32,542 nucleotides of DNA from NCBI GenBank assembly GCA_019235415.1, contig JAFAKN010000300.1:1-32542 (forward strand), read 5' to 3'. The notes beneath the pieces are model-generated. The model saw nothing but the letters and a program-made list of their open reading frames with translations. It was not told the origin of the DNA and searched no databases. The translations under genes and the position numbers were made by a program. Numbering within the stretch: the stretch's first letter is position 1; each line of letters begins with the position of its first letter. This document shows positions 25,702 to 32,542 of this stretch, piece by piece. The stretch is from Alphaproteobacteria bacterium. GTDB taxonomy: Bacteria > Pseudomonadota > Alphaproteobacteria > Reyranellales > Reyranellaceae.

Positions 25702-26393
25702 TTTTGTCTCCTGCGCAACCGCAGGAACACCGGCTGCCCCGCAATGCCCTTCTGTTCATAGCGGGTCGCCGGCCAATCGCCGGGCCGGGTTCGCCAGTCT
25801 TGCGGGTTCTCCGCGAGCCATTCGAAACGCGGATGCGTGCAAGCATGCTCGACCATCCAGGGCAGGTAGCTGGGATCGTCGGTCGCCAGGCGCAGCTCGG
25901 CGCCCGGGGTCATCAGGTCGGCCAGGCGATCGAGCGTCTCGCGTTGCACGAAGCGCCGCTTGTGATGGCGCGCCTTGGGCCATGGATCGGGGAACAGGAT
26001 GAACACCCGTGCGAGCGACCGCGGCGGCAGCGCCGCCATCAGGAGCCGCGCGTCGTCGGTGAACAGGCGGATATTGCTCACGCTCGTGCGCTCGATATGG
26101 GCAAGACACTTGGCGACGCCGTTGAGATAGGGCTCGCAGCCGATCAGACCGACGTCGGGATGCTGCTCGGCCTGCCATACCAGATGCTCGCCGGAGCCGA
26201 ACCCGACTTCGAGCCACACCCCGTTGCTCGGCAAGCGGCCGCCGAACGCCCGAGCGAGATCGATCGTCTCGCCCTCGGGCGGCAGCACGATCGCGAGCCG
26301 TGGCAGCAGCGTGTCGAGCAGCGACTGCTGGCCGGCGCGCAGCTTCTTGCCGCGACGACGGCCGTACAGCGTGCGCCGACGCGGCTCCTCCAT
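25698..26393 (-). CDS. trmB: tRNA (guanine-N7-)-methyltransferase TrmB
   Basis: TrmB methylates G46 in the variable loop of tRNAs using SAM. The 231-residue protein has the SAM motif VWLEVGFGSGEHLVWQA, the acidic GCEPYLNGVAKCL, and the signature FPDPWPKARHHKRRFVQ with its catalytic Asp. The late ATDDPSYLPWM matches the substrate loop. The basic N-terminus (RRRTLYGRRRGKKLR) is typical. ATG 26393 is the only suitable start. It lies 19 nt downstream of the ThDP enzyme gene on the same strand and is probably separated from rimP by its own 3' palindrome and a new promoter. Confidence 0.95.
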   Translation of the reverse strand: MEEPRRRTLYGRRRGKKLRAGQQSLLDTLLPRLAIVLPPEGETIDLARAFGGRLPSNGVWLEVGFGSGEHLVWQAEQHPDVGLIGCEPYLNGVAKCLAHIERTSVSNIRLFTDDARLLMAALPPRSLARVFILFPDPWPKARHHKRRFVQRETLDRLADLMTPGAELRLATDDPSYLPWMVEHACTHPRFEWLAENPQDWRTRPGDWPATRYEQKGIAGQPVFLRLRRRQK

Positions 26394-26412
26394 GTTGCTC
26401 TTACGCCGGTTG

Positions 26413-27960
26413 CTACATCACGACGTCGATCAGGTAGGGGCCTTTTTGCGACATCGCGTAGGTGAGCTGCTTGGTGAGCTCCTCGAGGTCGGTCGCCTTG
26501 GCGCCGGGCACACCCATGCCCTTGGCCAGGCCGGTGAAGTCGAGGGTCGGCCGGTCGAGCGTCAGCATGTCGATGGCGCGCGGGCCCGGATTGGCGGCGC
26601 CGACATCGCTGAGCTGGCTGTAGAGGATCTTGTAGGAGCGGTTGGAGAAGATCATCACGCAAACGTCGAGGCTCTCGCGCGCCATCGTCCACAACGACTG
26701 GATGGTGTACATCGCGCTGCCGTCGCCGATCATGGCGATGACCTTGCGGTCGGGACAGGCGACCGCGGCCCCGACCGCGACGGGCGCGCCGAATCCGATC
26801 GATCCGCCCATATTGTTCAGCCAATCGTGCGGCGGCGCGCCGGCGCTGTAGGGGAAGAAGCCGCGACCGGTGGTCACCGATTCGTCGATGACGATCGCAC
26901 CTTCCGGCAGCGTCGAGCCGAGCGCCGCGCCGAGGCCTTCAAGGGTGAACTTGCCGGTCGGGCGCTCGGGCCGCTTGGCCTCGGCGACATGCACCGGCTT
27001 CTCGTTCAGCGCGCCGAGCTCGGCGGCAAGCGCTTCCAGCGCGCCGAGCGGGTCGCCGTCGACCGGGCAGAGGGTCGTCACCTCGCAGCCCTCCGGCACC
27101 AGCACGCTGGGCTTGCCGGGATAGGCGAAGAAGGCGGCCGGCGCCTTGGCGCCGCACAACACCATGTGCTTGGTGCCCTTCAGCATCTCGAGCGCCGTCT
27201 CGACCACGAAGTGCAGGCGCAGCACCGGCACGCGACCCGCGCCGCGCTCGATGCGCGCCGTGCCGCCGGCCGCCTGCACCTTGCAACCTGTCTTGGCGGC
27301 GATCTTGCCGGCAAGTTCCAGCCCGCGAGTGCGCAGGGCGCGACCGCCCAGGAACAGCATGGCCGACTGGCCAGACTTGAGCGCCTTTGCGGCCGCCACC
27401 ACCACCTCGTTGGCGGGCTTCTGCGGCTGCGGCGTCTCGGGCGTCTCGGCGACGCCGTCGGCCTCCGTCCAGGCGGTGTCGGCCGGCAGGATCAGGGTGG
27501 CGATCTGCCCGGGCGCGACGCGCGCCGCCTGGATCGCGGCGGCACCGTCCTTGGCCACGGTCTTGGCGGTCGGCGAGGTCTTGACCCAGTGCGAGAAGGG
27601 CCGCGCGATGCCCTCGATGTCGGCGGTGAGCGGCGTGTCGTACTTGATGTGATAGAGCGCGTGCTCGCCCACGATGTTGACGATGCCGGAGCCTGCCTTC
27701 TTGGCATTGTGCAGGTTGGCCGCCGCATTCGCCAGGCCCGGACCGAGATGCAGAAGGGTCGAGGCAGGCTTGTCGGTCATGCGATAGTAGCCGTCGGCCG
27801 CACCGCTGCACACGCCCTCGAACAGGCCGAGCACACAGCGCATGCCTTCGACGCGGTCGAGGGCGCCCACGAAATGCATTTCCGAGGTGCCGGGGTTGGC
27901 GAAGCAGACTTCGACGCCGCCCTTCACCAGGGTCCTGACCAGGCTTTCTGCTCCGTTCAT
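26413..27960 (-). CDS. Thiamine-diphosphate enzyme, acetolactate synthase/benzoylformate decarboxylase-like
   Basis: This 515-residue member of the ThDP-dependent decarboxylase superfamily has the catalytic Glu E48 (GLFEGVCSGAADGYYRM). It also has a central domain with FLGGRALRTRGLELAGKIA. The ThDP/Mg motif starts IGDGSAMYT (G412-D413-G414) and ends near FSNRSY. Annotated relatives are usually called acetolactate synthase large subunit, but no small subunit (ilvH) is next to it and the protein is shorter than IlvB (about 560-590). Benzoylformate-like 2-oxoacid decarboxylation is an alternative. ATG 27960 has AAGGGGG about 8 nt upstream. Substrate not known. Confidence 0.83.
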   Translation of the reverse strand: MNGAESLVRTLVKGGVEVCFANPGTSEMHFVGALDRVEGMRCVLGLFEGVCSGAADGYYRMTDKPASTLLHLGPGLANAAANLHNAKKAGSGIVNIVGEHALYHIKYDTPLTADIEGIARPFSHWVKTSPTAKTVAKDGAAAIQAARVAPGQIATLILPADTAWTEADGVAETPETPQPQKPANEVVVAAAKALKSGQSAMLFLGGRALRTRGLELAGKIAAKTGCKVQAAGGTARIERGAGRVPVLRLHFVVETALEMLKGTKHMVLCGAKAPAAFFAYPGKPSVLVPEGCEVTTLCPVDGDPLGALEALAAELGALNEKPVHVAEAKRPERPTGKFTLEGLGAALGSTLPEGAIVIDESVTTGRGFFPYSAGAPPHDWLNNMGGSIGFGAPVAVGAAVACPDRKVIAMIGDGSAMYTIQSLWTMARESLDVCVMIFSNRSYKILYSQLSDVGAANPGPRAIDMLTLDRPTLDFTGLAKGMGVPGAKATDLEELTKQLTYAMSQKGPYLIDVVM

Positions 27961-28078
27961 TGAACTACCCCCTTGGCGCTTGGGACCTTGCAAAGCGCGC
28001 ACCCTAGGCTAGACCGCCTGCCAACCCAAGGGGCGCTCAGCGTGACGTTCCGCCAGGCCAAGGGTATACTTGCTGGCA

Positions 28079-28486
28079 ATGAAGCCCCAGCCGGAGCAGC
28101 CCTTTCTCGTCGGGCAGGATCTCGTCGAGTTCGACCATCGGGACCAGCCGATCTATCAGACGGCGCCCGCCGATTTCGCCTGCGCGGAGCCGCTGACCGA
28201 CGGCGCGCCGCTCGACCGGCTGTTCGGCGACGGCGAGTCGCTGCATGTCGATGGGAGCGCGTACGCCACGGCGCCGGAGTTGACCGGCATCGCGGGCGAT
28301 CCCCTGGTCGAGCTCGGTACCCTTTCGGACAGCCTGCCGCTCGCCGCCGGCGATCCGACAGTCATCGCCGCCGCGTTCGAAGGGATGCACGATGTCCACG
28401 CCGTCGCGGCGCTGCACGACGGCTGGCCACTGGAGCATTACGGCGAATACTCGGGCGCCGACTGGACGTTCGACGGCCAGTCGTAG
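28079..28486 (+). CDS. Hypothetical acidic protein
   Basis: This 135-residue protein of no family known to me has an extreme composition: many Asp/Glu, only one Lys and two Arg, no Cys-rich motif except C35, and no signal peptide or membrane segment. Repeated Asp-containing loops (DGAPLD, GDGESL, VDGSAY, AGDPLVE, AGDPTV) are visible. The frame's GC3 bias looks coding. ATG 28079 has AAGGG about 15 nt upstream, a poor SD; TTG at 28070 is an alternative start. It is divergent from the ThDP enzyme and ends exactly where the convergent M20 gene stops. Reality is moderately likely; function unknown. Confidence 0.6.
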   Translation: MKPQPEQPFLVGQDLVEFDHRDQPIYQTAPADFACAEPLTDGAPLDRLFGDGESLHVDGSAYATAPELTGIAGDPLVELGTLSDSLPLAAGDPTVIAAAFEGMHDVHAVAALHDGWPLEHYGEYSGADWTFDGQS

Positions 28487-29680
28487 TTAGGCCGCGTCAC
28501 CCAGCTCGAGCTGCACCAGGTTGACCCAGTAGGCGGCGCCGGTCGTCAGGATCTCGTCGTTGAAGTCGTAGAGCGGCGAATGCACGTAGTGACAGCCGCC
28601 CTCCTCGCCACCGCCGTTGCCGATCATGATGTAGGCGCCGGGCTTCTTCTCCAGCATGAAGGCGAAATCCTCCGCGCCGGTGATGCGCGGCGTGTTGGGG
28701 TCGACCTTGTCGCGCCCCACCGTCATCGCCGCGGCCTCGACCGCGATGGTGGTCTGCTCGGCTGAATTGACCAGCGGCGGATAGCGCTTGAAGTAGATGT
28801 AGTCGGCCTCGCAGCCCGCCGCTTCGGCGATGCTTCTGGCGACCTCGCCCAACCGCCGCTCGAGCAGCGCGCGGACCTGTGGCGTGAAGCTGCGGGCCGT
28901 GCCGCGAACCAGGACCTCCGAGGGGATGACGTTGGGCGAGCCGAAGGAGCCGCCATGGATGTGGCCGACGCTCAGCACGGCGGTCTGGGTCGGCGGCACA
29001 TTGCGCCCGACGATACCCTGGACGGCGACGATGAACTGCGCGGCGGGGAACGTCGGGTCGGTGCCGGCGTGCGGCATGGCGCCGTGGCCGCCGGTGCCCT
29101 TGAAGGTCACCTGCCAGCTGTCGGACGCCGCCAGCATGGGGCCGGCGCAGATGGCGAAATGGCCCTTGGGCAGGCCCGGCATGTTGTGCATGCCGTAAAC
29201 GGCATCGCAGTTGAACTTGTCGAACAGCCCTTCCTCGATCATGACGCGGGCGCCGCCCTCGCCTTCCTCGGCCGGCTGGAAGATGAAATGCACCGTGCCG
29301 GCGAAATCGGGCGAGGCCGCGAGCTGCTTGGCCGCCCCCAGCAGCATGGTCGTGTGCCCGTCATGGCCGCAGGCATGCATCTTGTTGGCATGCACCGAGG
29401 CGTAGTCGAACTCGTTCTTCTCCTGCAGGTGCAGGGCGTCCATGTCGGCGCGCAAGCCAATGGTCTTCTGGCCCGGCCGCCTGCCCTTGAGCGTCCCCAC
29501 GACGCCGGTCTTGCCGAGTCCACGATGGATCTCGATGCCCCACGAGGTGAGCCTGTCGGCCACGATCTGCGACGTGCGCTGCTCCTCGAAAGCGGTCTCG
29601 GGATGGCGATGGATGTCGCGGCGGATGGCGGTGAGGTGGGCGTGGTCGGCGGCGAGAAGATCGGGCGTGAAGCGGGTCAT
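28487..29680 (-). CDS. M20 family metallo-amidohydrolase (hippurate hydrolase-like)
   Basis: This 397-residue zinc or manganese-dependent amidohydrolase or peptidase belongs to the M20D type. Motifs are RRDIHRHPETAFEE, GLRADMDALHLQE, HACGHDGHTTMLLGAA (metal-binding Cys-Gly-His-Asp), FIFQPAEEGEGGA with the catalytic Glu pair, and YGMHNMPGLPKG. A dimerisation domain is in the middle (GTGGHGAMPHAGTDP) and EDFAFML comes near the end. Relatives cleave N-acyl amino acids or hippurate; the exact substrate is unknown. ATG 29680 (MTRFTPDLL) is preferred over TTG 29698. It is divergent from the Bug gene. No signal peptide, so cytosolic. Confidence 0.92.
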   Translation of the reverse strand: MTRFTPDLLAADHAHLTAIRRDIHRHPETAFEEQRTSQIVADRLTSWGIEIHRGLGKTGVVGTLKGRRPGQKTIGLRADMDALHLQEKNEFDYASVHANKMHACGHDGHTTMLLGAAKQLAASPDFAGTVHFIFQPAEEGEGGARVMIEEGLFDKFNCDAVYGMHNMPGLPKGHFAICAGPMLAASDSWQVTFKGTGGHGAMPHAGTDPTFPAAQFIVAVQGIVGRNVPPTQTAVLSVGHIHGGSFGSPNVIPSEVLVRGTARSFTPQVRALLERRLGEVARSIAEAAGCEADYIYFKRYPPLVNSAEQTTIAVEAAAMTVGRDKVDPNTPRITGAEDFAFMLEKKPGAYIMIGNGGGEEGGCHYVHSPLYDFNDEILTTGAAYWVNLVQLELGDAA

Positions 29681-29748
29681 GGCGCCGAGACTAACCAAGC
29701 CACCGCGCCATTGCCAACGCGGGCGTCCTTGCGACGGTCATCCGGCAG

Positions 29749-29764
29749 TAACCGGCTGCGGTTA
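29749..29764. promoter_or_regulatory. Palindrome upstream of Bug gene (possible operator)
   Basis: TAACCG (29749-29754), spacer GCTG and CGGTTA (29759-29764) form a perfect 6-4-6 inverted repeat, 28 bp upstream of the Bug ATG in the divergent gap with the M20 gene. No regulator is adjacent. Coordinates could be off by one. Confidence 0.4.
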
Positions 29765-29792
29765 GCGAGCGGCAGTCGAGGTGGAGAGATTG

Positions 29793-30773
29793 ATGCGGTT
29801 CTTGCGACGCTCGCTGGTGCAGCTTGTCCTGATGGTTTCTTGCTGGGCAGCAACCGGGCCCGCCCCTGCGCAGCCCTATCCGGCGAAGCCCATCCGCATC
29901 GTCGTGCCCTATGCCGCCGGCGGGAATTCCGACGTCATCGCCCGTACGCTGGGCGCCAAGCTGTCTGAAAATCTCGGCCAACCCGTCGTCATCGACAATC
30001 GCCCCGGGGCCAGCGGCATCATCGGCTCGGAGGTGGTCGCGAAGGCGGCGCCCGACGGATACACGCTGCTGATGATCTCGTCGGGCAATCTCACTACCAA
30101 CCCGGCGCTGTTTCCCTCGCTGCCCTACGACACGGTCCGCGACTTCGCGCCGATCTCCAACGTCGCCTACACATCGTACGTGCTCGATGTGCACTCCTCA
30201 CTGCCGGTGCATTCGGTGCAGGAGCTGATCGCGCTGGCCAAGGCCCAGCCCGGCAATCTCGACGCCGCCACGCCGGGCATTGGCACCGGCGGCCATCTGG
30301 CGCTCGAGCTGTTCATGGCGATGACCGGCACCAAGTTCACGCAGATCACCTACAAGGGCGCGGGGCCAGCGCTTGCCGACACGCTGAGCGGCCAGACGAA
30401 CGTCATCATGGACGCCATGTCGACGTCGCTGCGCCATGTCAGGGCCGGCACCATTCGCGCGCTGGGGCAAAGCGGCACGACGCGCTCGCCGCTGATGCCC
30501 GACGTGCCGACCATCGCCGAGTCGGGCGTGCCGGGTTACGAGGCGGTCGTCTACAACGCCCTGCTCGGTCCCGCCGGCCTGCCGCCGGACCTCGTGGCCA
30601 GGCTGCAGGCCGAGGTGGCCAAGGCGGCACGCAGTCGCGAGATCGAGGAGAAGTTCGCCGAGCTTGGCATCGTGGTCACCGCCTCGACGCCGCGCGGGCT
30701 CGCCGACTTCATGGAGGCCGAGTCCGCCAAGTGGGCGAAGATCATCCGTGATGCCGGCATCAAGGTGGAGTGA
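29793..30773 (+). CDS. Bug family (TctC-like) periplasmic solute-binding protein
   Basis: This 326-residue protein is a Bug/TctC periplasmic receptor. The signal peptide is about 1-28 (FLRRSLVQLVLMVSCWAAT...). The hallmark YPAKPIRIVVPYAAGGNSDVIAR follows, then GQPVVIDNRPGASGIIGSEVVAKAAPDGYTLL, and YKGAGPALADTLSGQTNVIMD. The family feeds tripartite tricarboxylate transporters or senses extracellular carboxylates. No tctA or tctB membrane gene is in the window, which is common for Bug proteins. ATG 29793 has GGTGGAGAG 5 nt upstream; an alternate GTG is at 29781. Ligand unknown. Confidence 0.93.
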   Translation: MRFLRRSLVQLVLMVSCWAATGPAPAQPYPAKPIRIVVPYAAGGNSDVIARTLGAKLSENLGQPVVIDNRPGASGIIGSEVVAKAAPDGYTLLMISSGNLTTNPALFPSLPYDTVRDFAPISNVAYTSYVLDVHSSLPVHSVQELIALAKAQPGNLDAATPGIGTGGHLALELFMAMTGTKFTQITYKGAGPALADTLSGQTNVIMDAMSTSLRHVRAGTIRALGQSGTTRSPLMPDVPTIAESGVPGYEAVVYNALLGPAGLPPDLVARLQAEVAKAARSREIEEKFAELGIVVTASTPRGLADFMEAESAKWAKIIRDAGIKVE

Positions 30774-30783
30774 CAATTGTCAC
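30770..30783. promoter_or_regulatory. 14-bp palindrome before TA operon (putative autoregulatory operator)
   Basis: GTGACAATTGTCAC is a perfect 14-bp palindrome, overlapping the Bug stop codon and 21 nt upstream of the antitoxin ATG (30805). GTGACA (30770-30775) could serve as -35 with TACTGT (30793-30798) 17 nt later. Transcription would then start at about 30805, on the ATG, giving a leaderless message; no SD is seen before this ATG. Phd/YefM antitoxins commonly bind such palindromes to repress themselves. Confidence 0.6.
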
Positions 30784-30804
30784 CCTCGACGTTACTGTCG
30801 TACG

Positions 30805-31116
30805 ATGAAGACCTTTACCATCCGCGATTTTCGCACCCGGCCTCGGGCGGTTCGCGAAGCGCTATCGAAAGAAAGCAAGGCGCTCCTGACAGTGAACGGC
30901 CGGCCGCTGGCCGTCCTCCTTCCGGTCAACGCGGAAACCTATGACCAGACGCTCGATGTCGTCAGTCGCGCCGAAGCTCTCCAGCTTCTGAACCAGATTC
31001 GGCAGAGGGCGAAGTCGACCGGTCGCGACAAGATCAGCGCCGAAGAGATCGACGCGGAGATCGACGCAGTGCGCCGCGAGGCAAGGCAACGCGACCGCAA
31101 AGCTGGTCGCGGTTGA
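30805..31116 (+). CDS. Phd/YefM-like antitoxin
   Basis: This 103-residue protein of a type II toxin-antitoxin pair has the Phd/YefM N-terminal DNA-binding form MKTFTIRDFRTRPRAVREAL and TVNGRPLAVLLPV. A helical charged tail (about 60-103, EEIDAEIDAVRREARQRDRKAGRG) should wrap the toxin. ATG 30805 is the only sensible start, though it lacks an SD. Its TGA overlaps the toxin start codon (TTGA at 31113-31116), the usual coupling. A 14-bp palindrome upstream is the likely operator. Antitoxin call is from order, size and motif; exact subfamily unsure. Confidence 0.82.
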   Translation: MKTFTIRDFRTRPRAVREALSKESKALLTVNGRPLAVLLPVNAETYDQTLDVVSRAEALQLLNQIRQRAKSTGRDKISAEEIDAEIDAVRREARQRDRKAGRG

Positions 31117-31550
31117 TACTCGCAGTCATCGATACGAACGTCCTCGTGTCGGCGCTGCTTTCTGCAGAAGGCCCTCCAGGGATCGTCCTCAGCCTCGCAT
31201 TTCGAGGTCTGATCCTGCCGGTGTTCAATCGCGCTATCCTAGTCGAGTACGAACGGGTCTTGCGTCGGCCCCGCTTCGGTTTCAAGGAATTCGAGGTATC
31301 CGCTGCGCTCCGCAAGATCGAGGAGATCGGCCTGGAAACCCAGGATGGCTTTTGGCCTGACGCCCTGCCAGACCGTGACGATGGCAAGTTCCTCGTTGCC
31401 GCAGACGCGGCCGATGCGACACTGGTCACGGGCAATTTACGCGACTTTCCGACGTCAAGCCGCCAGCAAGTTCGGGTTATGACGCCAAGGCAGTTCGTTG
31501 ATGCGCACGCGAGCCAGATCTTGAACTTCCCCAAGCCGCCCTCGAGGTAG
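31113..31550 (+). CDS. PIN-domain toxin (putative ribonuclease)
   Basis: The 145-residue PIN-domain protein belongs to the putative-toxin (PF13470/COG1569-like) group. PIN metal residues are visible: D7 (VIDTNVLVSALLS), E45 (AILVEYERVL), the acidic cluster PDRDDGKFLVAA (D87-D90) and D101, and then VTGNLRDF. PIN nucleases cleave RNA (tRNA or mRNA) when freed from antitoxin. The start is TTG 31113, overlapping the antitoxin stop, so low, coupled translation is expected. It begins directly with the PIN core strand (MILAVIDTN). A decayed hicA lies after it. Confidence 0.87.
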   Translation: MILAVIDTNVLVSALLSAEGPPGIVLSLAFRGLILPVFNRAILVEYERVLRRPRFGFKEFEVSAALRKIEEIGLETQDGFWPDALPDRDDGKFLVAADAADATLVTGNLRDFPTSSRQQVRVMTPRQFVDAHASQILNFPKPPSR

Positions 31551-31625
31551 CCGCGACGCGCTTCGTGCTCTCGAACAGGCTGGCGTCTCGCTGAGGCATC
31601 ATGCATTCGAAAGGTTTCGAGATGA

Positions 31626-31829
31626 ATGCCTAGTTTGCCGCGCGTTTCGGGTCGCGAAGCGATACGCGCGCTCGAATGCCTCGGTTTCCAGGTCAAGCGC
31701 CAACGCGGCAGCCACGTCGTCCTGAGGGGTACCTGATCACAAAGAACTCAAGTTGGGTACTTTGAGCGGCGTACTAACTAAAAACGGGCGAGGGTCTCCA
31801 ATGAGGAATTCGTCGCGGCTCTCAAATAG
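31626..31829 (+). pseudogene. hicA: HicA-type mRNA interferase toxin, frameshifted remnant
   Basis: The first frame reads MPSLPRVSGREAIRALECLG then FQVKRQRGSHVVLRGT and stops at 31736. In the +1 frame, overlapping the stop, GVPDHKELKLGTLSGVL follows, which is HicA's (V)P-x-H-KEL region. From 31785 the first frame resumes as RARVSNEEFVAALK and ends at TAG 31827-31829. The central His (GSHVVL) is the expected HicA catalytic His. The lesions are an indel near 31725-31735 (probably several residues missing between VVLR and VPDH) and one in an A5 run at 31780-31784. No hicB partner is seen upstream or downstream. It is a dead toxin. Confidence 0.82.
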
Positions 31830-31901
31830 GCGGCCCTTCGGCAGCGCCCGATCGGCATTTGGATGACAGCCCGGGCGGCCCGCGCTAAACCGCGCGCCGC
31901 G

Positions 31902-32542
31902 ATGCTTCTTTTTCCCGCCATCGATCTGAAGGACGGCAAGTGCGTGCGCCTGTTGCGCGGCGACATGGCGCGCGCCACGGTGTTCAACGACAGCCCTGCC
32001 GCACAGGCCAAGGCGTTCGCCAACGCCGGCTGCGAATGGCTGCATCTCGTCGATCTCAACGGCGCGGTCGAGGGCCATCCGGTCAATCGCGACGCGGTGC
32101 GCAGCATCCTGGAGGCGGTCGCGGTACCGGCCCAGCTCGGCGGCGGCATCCGCACTATCGAGAGCATCGCGCAGTGGATCGAGGCCGGCGTCCGGCGGGT
32201 GATCCTGGGCACCGTCGCCGTCAAGGAGCCCGGCCTCGTCAAGGCCGCCTGCCGGCAGTGGCCGGGCCAGATCGCGGTCGCGATCGACGCCCGCGAAGGG
32301 GTCGTGGCGGTCGACGGCTGGACCAAGCAGAGCACCGTGCGCGCCCTCGACCTCGCGTTGCGCTTCGAGGATGCGGGCATCTCGGCGATCATCTACACCG
32401 ACATCGACCGCGACGGCGCGCTGGGCGGGGTCAATGTCGACTCGACCATCACGCTCGCCCAGCATCTCACCACCCCGGTGATCGCCTCGGGCGGCGTGAG
32501 CTCGCTCGACGACCTGCGCGAGCTGAAGCCCGCCGAGGAGTT
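31902..32542 (+). CDS. hisA: HisA, phosphoribosylformimino-AICAR-phosphate isomerase (3' end outside window)
   Basis: HisA performs the Amadori isomerisation of ProFAR to PRFAR in histidine synthesis. The frame runs from ATG 31902 to the window end (213 residues seen of about 240-250). It is a beta-alpha barrel with catalytic D8 (FPAIDLKDGKCVRLLRG), D129 (AIDARE) and the YTDIDRDG loop (T166-D167). Half-barrel phosphate loops QLGGGIRTIE and IASGGVSS are present. SD is weak. HisA is normally in a hisBHAFIE-type operon; upstream here is the hicA remnant instead. The 31830-31901 gap holds no gene that I can see. Confidence 0.95.
   Translation, partial: MLLFPAIDLKDGKCVRLLRGDMARATVFNDSPAAQAKAFANAGCEWLHLVDLNGAVEGHPVNRDAVRSILEAVAVPAQLGGGIRTIESIAQWIEAGVRRVILGTVAVKEPGLVKAACRQWPGQIAVAIDAREGVVAVDGWTKQSTVRALDLALRFEDAGISAIIYTDIDRDGALGGVNVDSTITLAQHLTTPVIASGGVSSLDDLRELKPAEE

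Noticed and set aside
31551..31625. Possible hicB remnant before the hicA pseudogene (DALRALEQAGVSL...)
   Set aside because: Only a short helix-like stretch in one frame, without HicB motifs; not enough to call.

Overview
The window is high-GC, densely packed, and typical of an alphaproteobacterium. Pointers to that group are a Fur-family Irr regulator beside fabA-fabB-fabI, an Irr-type palindrome (TTTAGAACAGTTCTAAA), a rimP-nusA-ylxR-infB-rbfA-truB-rpsO-pnp cluster whose YlxR carries an L7Ae-like extension, and a Bug/TctC-type binding protein. The overall flavour suggests a Rhodospirillales/Reyranella-like soil or freshwater organism, but that is only a guess. I see no tRNA, rRNA, CRISPR array, intact transposase or prophage.

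Layout. 1-9090: mixed single genes, namely an amidohydrolase 3' end, a YgjP-type metallopeptidase, a class V aminotransferase overlapping a truncated methyltransferase, msrA, a MAPEG protein, a YihY/BrkB membrane protein, a D-2-hydroxyacid dehydrogenase, a secreted double-SH3 protein and two tandem TonB-like proteins. 9094-12113 (minus strand): irr, then a rubrerythrin with an Irr box at its promoter, then a two-cluster Fe-S oxidoreductase overlapping a DUF3501 gene. This looks like an iron- or peroxide-responsive module. 12241-14937: fabA-fabB-fabI, which makes and processes unsaturated fatty-acid intermediates. 15023-15646: an exported intradiol dioxygenase-like protein. 15714-25500 (minus strand): the translation and RNA-metabolism cluster, with a promoter and attenuator-like leader before rimP, palindromic repeats in the infB-rbfA and rbfA-truB gaps, and hairpins between rpsO and pnp. 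25698-30773: trmB, a ThDP enzyme, a small acidic hypothetical protein, an M20 amidohydrolase and a Bug receptor. 30805-31829: a Phd/PIN toxin-antitoxin pair followed by a frameshifted hicA remnant. 31902-end: the 5' part of hisA.

Non-coding structure is the most distinctive part. A 143-bp block of five abutting hairpins (19832-19974) fills the infB-rbfA gap and contains the rbfA Shine-Dalgarno in its last arm. A second palindrome family (14947-15016, 19292-19362, with a possible half-copy near 3000) sits at gene ends, and the half-copy coincides with the point where the methyltransferase is cut off. The candidate undescribed system is the Irr-linked rubrerythrin / Fe-S oxidoreductase / DUF3501 module.
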